A stretch of 8,100 nucleotides of DNA from Thermoplasmata archaeon (GTDB lineage: Archaea; Thermoplasmatota; Thermoplasmata; SG8-5): NCBI GenBank assembly GCA_030655715.1, contig JAUSPR010000122.1:1-8100 (forward strand). Direction: 5' to 3'. The notes beneath the pieces were generated by a model, which did no database searches, had not been told where the DNA came from, and saw nothing but the letters and a program-made list of their open reading frames with translations. Made by a program: the position numbers and the translations under genes. Shown here piece by piece: positions 5,626 to 8,100 of the stretch (the stretch's first letter is position 1; each line of letters begins with the position of its first letter).

Positions 5626-5655
5626 TCCGGCATCCAAATTTATCCGGCATCCGAA
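5626..5655. repeat. Short tandem direct repeat, 17-base period
   Basis: TCCGGCATCC at 5626-5635 recurs at 5643-5652. The three bases after each are AAA and GAA. The unit lies in the non-coding stretch between ygiQ and the membrane operon. Confidence 0.6.
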
Positions 5656-5666
5656 CTCCTGCGGGA

Positions 5667-5730
5667 GATTCGGAACTACGTGTGACAAGAAGAGGGGATT
5701 TGGAACTACGTGCAATCAGAGGGCATTTGG
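5667..5730. repeat. Direct repeats, about 30-base period
   Basis: GATTCGGAACTACGTG (5667-5682) and GATTTGGAACTACGTG (5697-5712) differ at one base. A decayed third unit begins with CATTTGG at 5724. Intervening bases also share an AGAGGG-like ending. The repeats are too short and too close for a CRISPR array. They may be protein-binding iterons or slippage-derived repeats. Confidence 0.6.
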
Positions 5731-5779
5731 AGAGGCTTTGATTTCATATGCAATTTATTGCACGATGTATGGCACGGTT

Positions 5780-7336
5780 TTAACGATCTTTAATAATGGC
5801 TAGCATCTTTTCCTTCATTATCTTCTTGGTTCTGTAATCGTACACAATCTTCACCGGCACCATTGTTCTGGGATCCATGCCACTCCAATACATGCATGTC
5901 GATAGAGTCATGGGCGTTGGCGTGAAAAGCTGGAAATTATCCACATTGCCCAAAGTTTTGGCCTTCTTCACCAACTCGTCAATGCTGACCATGTCCTCGC
6001 CAGGATGACCGACCATCAGGTAATATCTCAGACCCTGGCCGGTGCCAGCGTTCAATCGGCCAAAAAATTCCACGAACTCATCGAATTTTTCTCCATTTTT
6101 ATTCATCAGGTCAAGAACATGCTCGGAAAAATGCTCGGGCGCGATTTTCAGGCAACCTGATATATGATGTCTGGACAGTTCCTCGATATACGCGGGACTG
6201 TCAATTGCCAGGTCATATCTGATGCCGCTTCGCACGAAGATTTTTTTAACTCCTGGAATTTTCCTGGCCTTCCTCATTAACTCGATCAGCCGGGAATGGC
6301 TCCTGTCCAGTTTACCACATGTGACGCACGTTCCGCCGCAATCAGCACAGTCCATACCGTACATATTGGCAGACGGCCCGCCCAGATCGTCAATGACGCC
6401 CTTGAAGTTCCTGTGCTTTGTTATTTTCTGAATTTCGGAAAGAATGCTTTCCTGGGTTCGGGAAATTATCCTGGCCCCCTGGTGCAGGGACAGCGAGCAG
6501 AACCCGCAATCACCTATGCATCCGCGATGAGTGACCACGGAGAACTGGGCCATCCAGAGGAGCGATTCCTTGTGTAAATCCCTGGAATAATCAAGGGAAT
6601 ATATCCAATCCAGAATTTTTTCGGTATATTTAGGATAGGCAAATTGAAGTAAGTAATTGCCCGAATATTCCTGCGCCAGGTTGCTGGAAATGGAAAATAA
6701 GTTCTGCATTTCGCAAAATTTTTTCTTGTCTTCCTTGACCTCATGCCAGCTGGGCAATATTGTGAAATCCGACGGGACTTTCTTGGATATTATGCAGGTC
6801 CCCGGAACGCCTTTCAGAGGTTCTTCGGCCCTGGCCTTCTCAGCAAGCTCGACAATCTGCAATTCCCCGTTGCCGTAGACCAGAACGTCCGCCCGGGAAT
6901 CGTACATTATACTGCGGCGGAGATCATTATCCCAGAAATCATAATGCGCAAATCTTCGAAGCGAAGCCTCGATGCCGCCAATGATAATCTTGCAGCCCTT
7001 GAAATACTGGCGCAGCGAGTTGCAATAGTTGATTATGGCCCTATCAGGCATTTTGTTCGAATGAGAGTGTGGGTCATTTTCCCTCTTTCTTTTCATGGGA
7101 GTGTAATTGTTCAGCATGCTGTCGATGGAGCCGGCAGTAACGCCGAAGAAAAGATTGGGCTCACCAAGTTGGATGAAGTCCGCTTCCGTTACGGGCTTCT
7201 CGATAATACCGACCGAAAAACCCTTGGAATCCAGCACCCTGGCTATGACGCCGACCGGCGACAGAGGGTGGTCATCCCAGTGTTCTGCTGAGACGAGGAT
7301 GATGTCGAAGTTGTCTCCGACAGTGGAGATGGGCAT
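5780..7336 (-). CDS. ygiQ: YgiQ-family radical SAM protein (UPF0313)
   Basis: A 518-residue protein from the chosen start. The radical SAM cluster motif CIGDCGFC (Cys 273, 277, 280) would bind the 4Fe-4S cluster that cleaves SAM. Upstream are the YgiQ hallmarks DHP (about 22-24), GGIEASLRRFAHYD (about 120-133) and VYGNGE. Downstream is GGPSANMYGMDC followed by CADCGGTCVTC, a second cysteine group (Cys 330, 333, 337, 340) that may hold another cluster. The reaction of this family is not established to my knowledge. E. coli YgiQ is longer (about 740 residues). An in-frame TTG at 7393 would add 19 residues. I prefer the ATG at 7336 because a TATA-like box lies 24-33 bases upstream, implying a leaderless mRNA, and the family's conserved region begins just after it. 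The gene is divergent from the next and apparently monocistronic. Confidence 0.92.
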   Translation of the reverse strand: MPISTVGDNFDIILVSAEHWDDHPLSPVGVIARVLDSKGFSVGIIEKPVTEADFIQLGEPNLFFGVTAGSIDSMLNNYTPMKRKRENDPHSHSNKMPDRAIINYCNSLRQYFKGCKIIIGGIEASLRRFAHYDFWDNDLRRSIMYDSRADVLVYGNGELQIVELAEKARAEEPLKGVPGTCIISKKVPSDFTILPSWHEVKEDKKKFCEMQNLFSISSNLAQEYSGNYLLQFAYPKYTEKILDWIYSLDYSRDLHKESLLWMAQFSVVTHRGCIGDCGFCSLSLHQGARIISRTQESILSEIQKITKHRNFKGVIDDLGGPSANMYGMDCADCGGTCVTCGKLDRSHSRLIELMRKARKIPGVKKIFVRSGIRYDLAIDSPAYIEELSRHHISGCLKIAPEHFSEHVLDLMNKNGEKFDEFVEFFGRLNAGTGQGLRYYLMVGHPGEDMVSIDELVKKAKTLGNVDNFQLFTPTPMTLSTCMYWSGMDPRTMVPVKIVYDYRTKKIMKEKMLAIIKDR

Positions 7337-7359
7337 GAGAGAGGGAAATGCGAGGGGGG

Positions 7360-7369
7360 ATAAAATATT
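7360..7369 (-). promoter_or_regulatory. TATA box of ygiQ
   Basis: On the minus strand AATATTTTAT lies 24-33 bases before the ATG at 7336. Transcription would start at about the ATG, which lacks a Shine-Dalgarno. This box decides between the ATG at 7336 and the upstream TTG at 7393, whose coding extension would contain the box. Confidence 0.55.
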
Positions 7370-7397
7370 GGTTCTTTCGCTTTTCAGGAACAAAAAC

Positions 7398-7420
7398 GAA
7401 AGCCTTAATACGAGGCTTTC
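7398..7420. promoter_or_regulatory. 8+8 inverted repeat between ygiQ and the divergent gene (possible operator)
   Basis: GAAAGCCT (7398-7405) and AGGCTTTC (7413-7420) are perfect inverted repeats around seven bases. TTAATA overlaps the left arm and spacer, and is a possible TATA-like box for the rightward gene at 7447. This fits an operator for a dimeric regulator, or a short hairpin. Confidence 0.45.
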
Positions 7421-7446
7421 ACATTTATTGATGAGCGGAAAAGTCC

Positions 7447-7806
7447 ATGAAAATCGAACTGTATCTAAACTCCGAAGAATATGCGGCCAAAGGCGGTACC
7501 GGCCATTACATGAGATCTTTCAGAGGACAGGAAAGCACCGCATATGATGACCAGCTACGTTTGAAGCAAATGTTTATTGAACTGCCTGAGGATATTGTGA
7601 ACCTCAAAAACATGCTGGAAAAAATTGCCAGCCAACACACAATCGAAATTATGGTATATGACAGGACACGAATTCGAGACACAATCAGGGCGTTTTTCAA
7701 GGGGGTTCGCAAGACCCCAGCGGTAATTATTGGCAAACATAGGCTTACTGGCAATATTACTGAAGAACAGGTTACCAAAGCGGTAAAAGACCAGACAAAA
7801 GTGTAA
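7447..7806 (+). CDS. Small thioredoxin-fold-like protein lacking cysteines
   Basis: A 119-residue protein. The C-terminal third reads KTPAVIIGKHRLTGNITEEQVTKAV (split here: TPAVII at about 90-95, RLTG at 99-102), which looks like the cis-proline strand, the final strand and last helix of thioredoxin/glutaredoxin domains. The first strand MKIELYL also fits. There is no CXXC and no cysteine at all, so it cannot be an ordinary dithiol oxidoreductase. It may be a binding or scaffold variant. A poorly conserved-looking insert (about 15-60) follows strand 1. The start has only a weak GCGGAAAAG upstream. It is transcribed divergently from ygiQ with the 7398-7420 inverted repeat between them. Exact family not recognised. 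Confidence 0.75.
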   Translation: MKIELYLNSEEYAAKGGTGHYMRSFRGQESTAYDDQLRLKQMFIELPEDIVNLKNMLEKIASQHTIEIMVYDRTRIRDTIRAFFKGVRKTPAVIIGKHRLTGNITEEQVTKAVKDQTKV

Positions 7807-8100
7807 AATATTGCATAACCAAGCTATCTATTCGACTAAACATTTTTCCACCATTGTGAAAGCAACTAAAAAAAGAAAAATGTACCCCAGCGGGGTCTAA
7901 GTCTCAACATACTGGCCAACTTTTAGTTCACTCGTGAATTAACTTTCGGAATGCAGTCCAATACAAAGACAACGTCTCCCTGGCGCACCCATGCGCTAGT
8001 GATTAGCGAGCGAGCAGGTTTAATCAGCATCCAAAGTCCTGATGGACATTTGGGACGTTTGGGTGTATTAGACGATTAGCCCGAGTTTTTCTTGTCGTAC
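7807..8100. other. Right-hand stretch without a convincing gene
   Basis: About 294 bases. Two short overlapping frames on opposite strands look protein-like but lack ribosome-binding sites: plus 7951-8079 (42 residues) and minus 8030-7923 (35 residues, open back to 8075). Hairpins are visible at 7983-7996 (GCGCA/TGCGC) and 8031-8053 (CCAAAGTCC with GGAC-A-TTTGG). No tRNA, rRNA or known ncRNA was recognised. Confidence 0.6.
7868..7896 (-). terminator. Leftward hairpin plus T-run terminator
   Basis: ACCCC and GGGGT (7884-7888 and 7892-7896) form a five-base-pair stem with a three-base loop. On the minus strand it is followed after three bases by TTTTTCTTTTTTT (7880-7868). This has terminator form for transcription coming from the right. 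In the other direction the T-run is absent, so it would not serve the gene at 7447-7806. Confidence 0.5.

Noticed and set aside
5667..5730. Possible CRISPR array
   Set aside because: Repeats are about 16 bases with 14-base gaps, only two good units exist, and no cas gene is present.
5615..5803. Plus-strand frame of 62 codons with FGTTC repeated
   Set aside because: The repeated peptide only reflects the DNA direct repeats, and the frame has no upstream signals.
6743..7291. Plus-strand frame of 182 codons opposite ygiQ
   Set aside because: Antisense to a clearly recognised radical SAM gene, with no motif or promoter of its own.
7951..8079. Plus-strand 42-codon frame starting at an ATG
   Set aside because: It looks protein-like but has no Shine-Dalgarno or TATA box at a useful distance, and it overlaps an equally plausible minus frame.
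7900..8100. Possible tRNA, rRNA, SRP or RNase P RNA
   Set aside because: No T-loop, anticodon arm or conserved rRNA, SRP or RNase P core motif could be found on either strand.

Overview
The window is archaeal chromosomal DNA, most likely euryarchaeal. It carries an archaeal-type ribosomal stalk operon: L1, the P0-like long L10, and an L12/P1 with the shared acidic [13 protein letters not shown] tail. Several first genes have TATA-like boxes about 27 bases upstream of their start codon, as in leaderless archaeal mRNAs, while internal operon genes have Shine-Dalgarno sites. Zinc-ribbon membrane proteins and a PrsW-type protease would fit a Thermoplasmata-like lineage, but that placement is only a guess.

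Layout: (1) 28-1153, minus strand: a two-gene unit of a class I SAM methyltransferase followed by a Nudix hydrolase. It lies between 33-base imperfect inverted repeats at 4-36 and 1291-1323. (2) 1154-1473: a gene-free control region holding repeat copies, a 9+9 inverted repeat centred on a good TATA box, and a leader hairpin that overlaps the L1 ribosome-binding site and resembles an L1 autoregulatory target. (3) 1474-3444, plus strand: rpl1-rpl10-rpl12, closed by a 16-bp hairpin with a T-rich loop. L11, often upstream of L1 in euryarchaea, is not here. (4) 3634-5501, minus strand: a tightly spaced three-gene operon of integral membrane proteins. They are an N-terminal zinc-ribbon four-TM protein, a PrsW-family glutamic protease with its motifs intact, and a two-TM protein with a C-terminal zinc ribbon. 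(5) 5502-5779: non-coding, with stem-loops like IS200/IS605 ends and short direct repeats. (6) 5780-7336, minus strand: a YgiQ-family radical SAM protein, divergent from (7) 7447-7806, plus strand: a cysteine-free thioredoxin-fold-like protein. An 8+8 inverted repeat lies between them. (8) 7807-8100: no convincing gene, but a leftward hairpin plus T-run suggests that a transcript entering from beyond the right edge ends here.

The ribosomal operon is ordinary core genome. The least familiar candidate system is the zinc-ribbon/PrsW/zinc-ribbon membrane operon. Next in interest are the repeat-flanked methyltransferase-Nudix unit and the repeat-framed L1 promoter.
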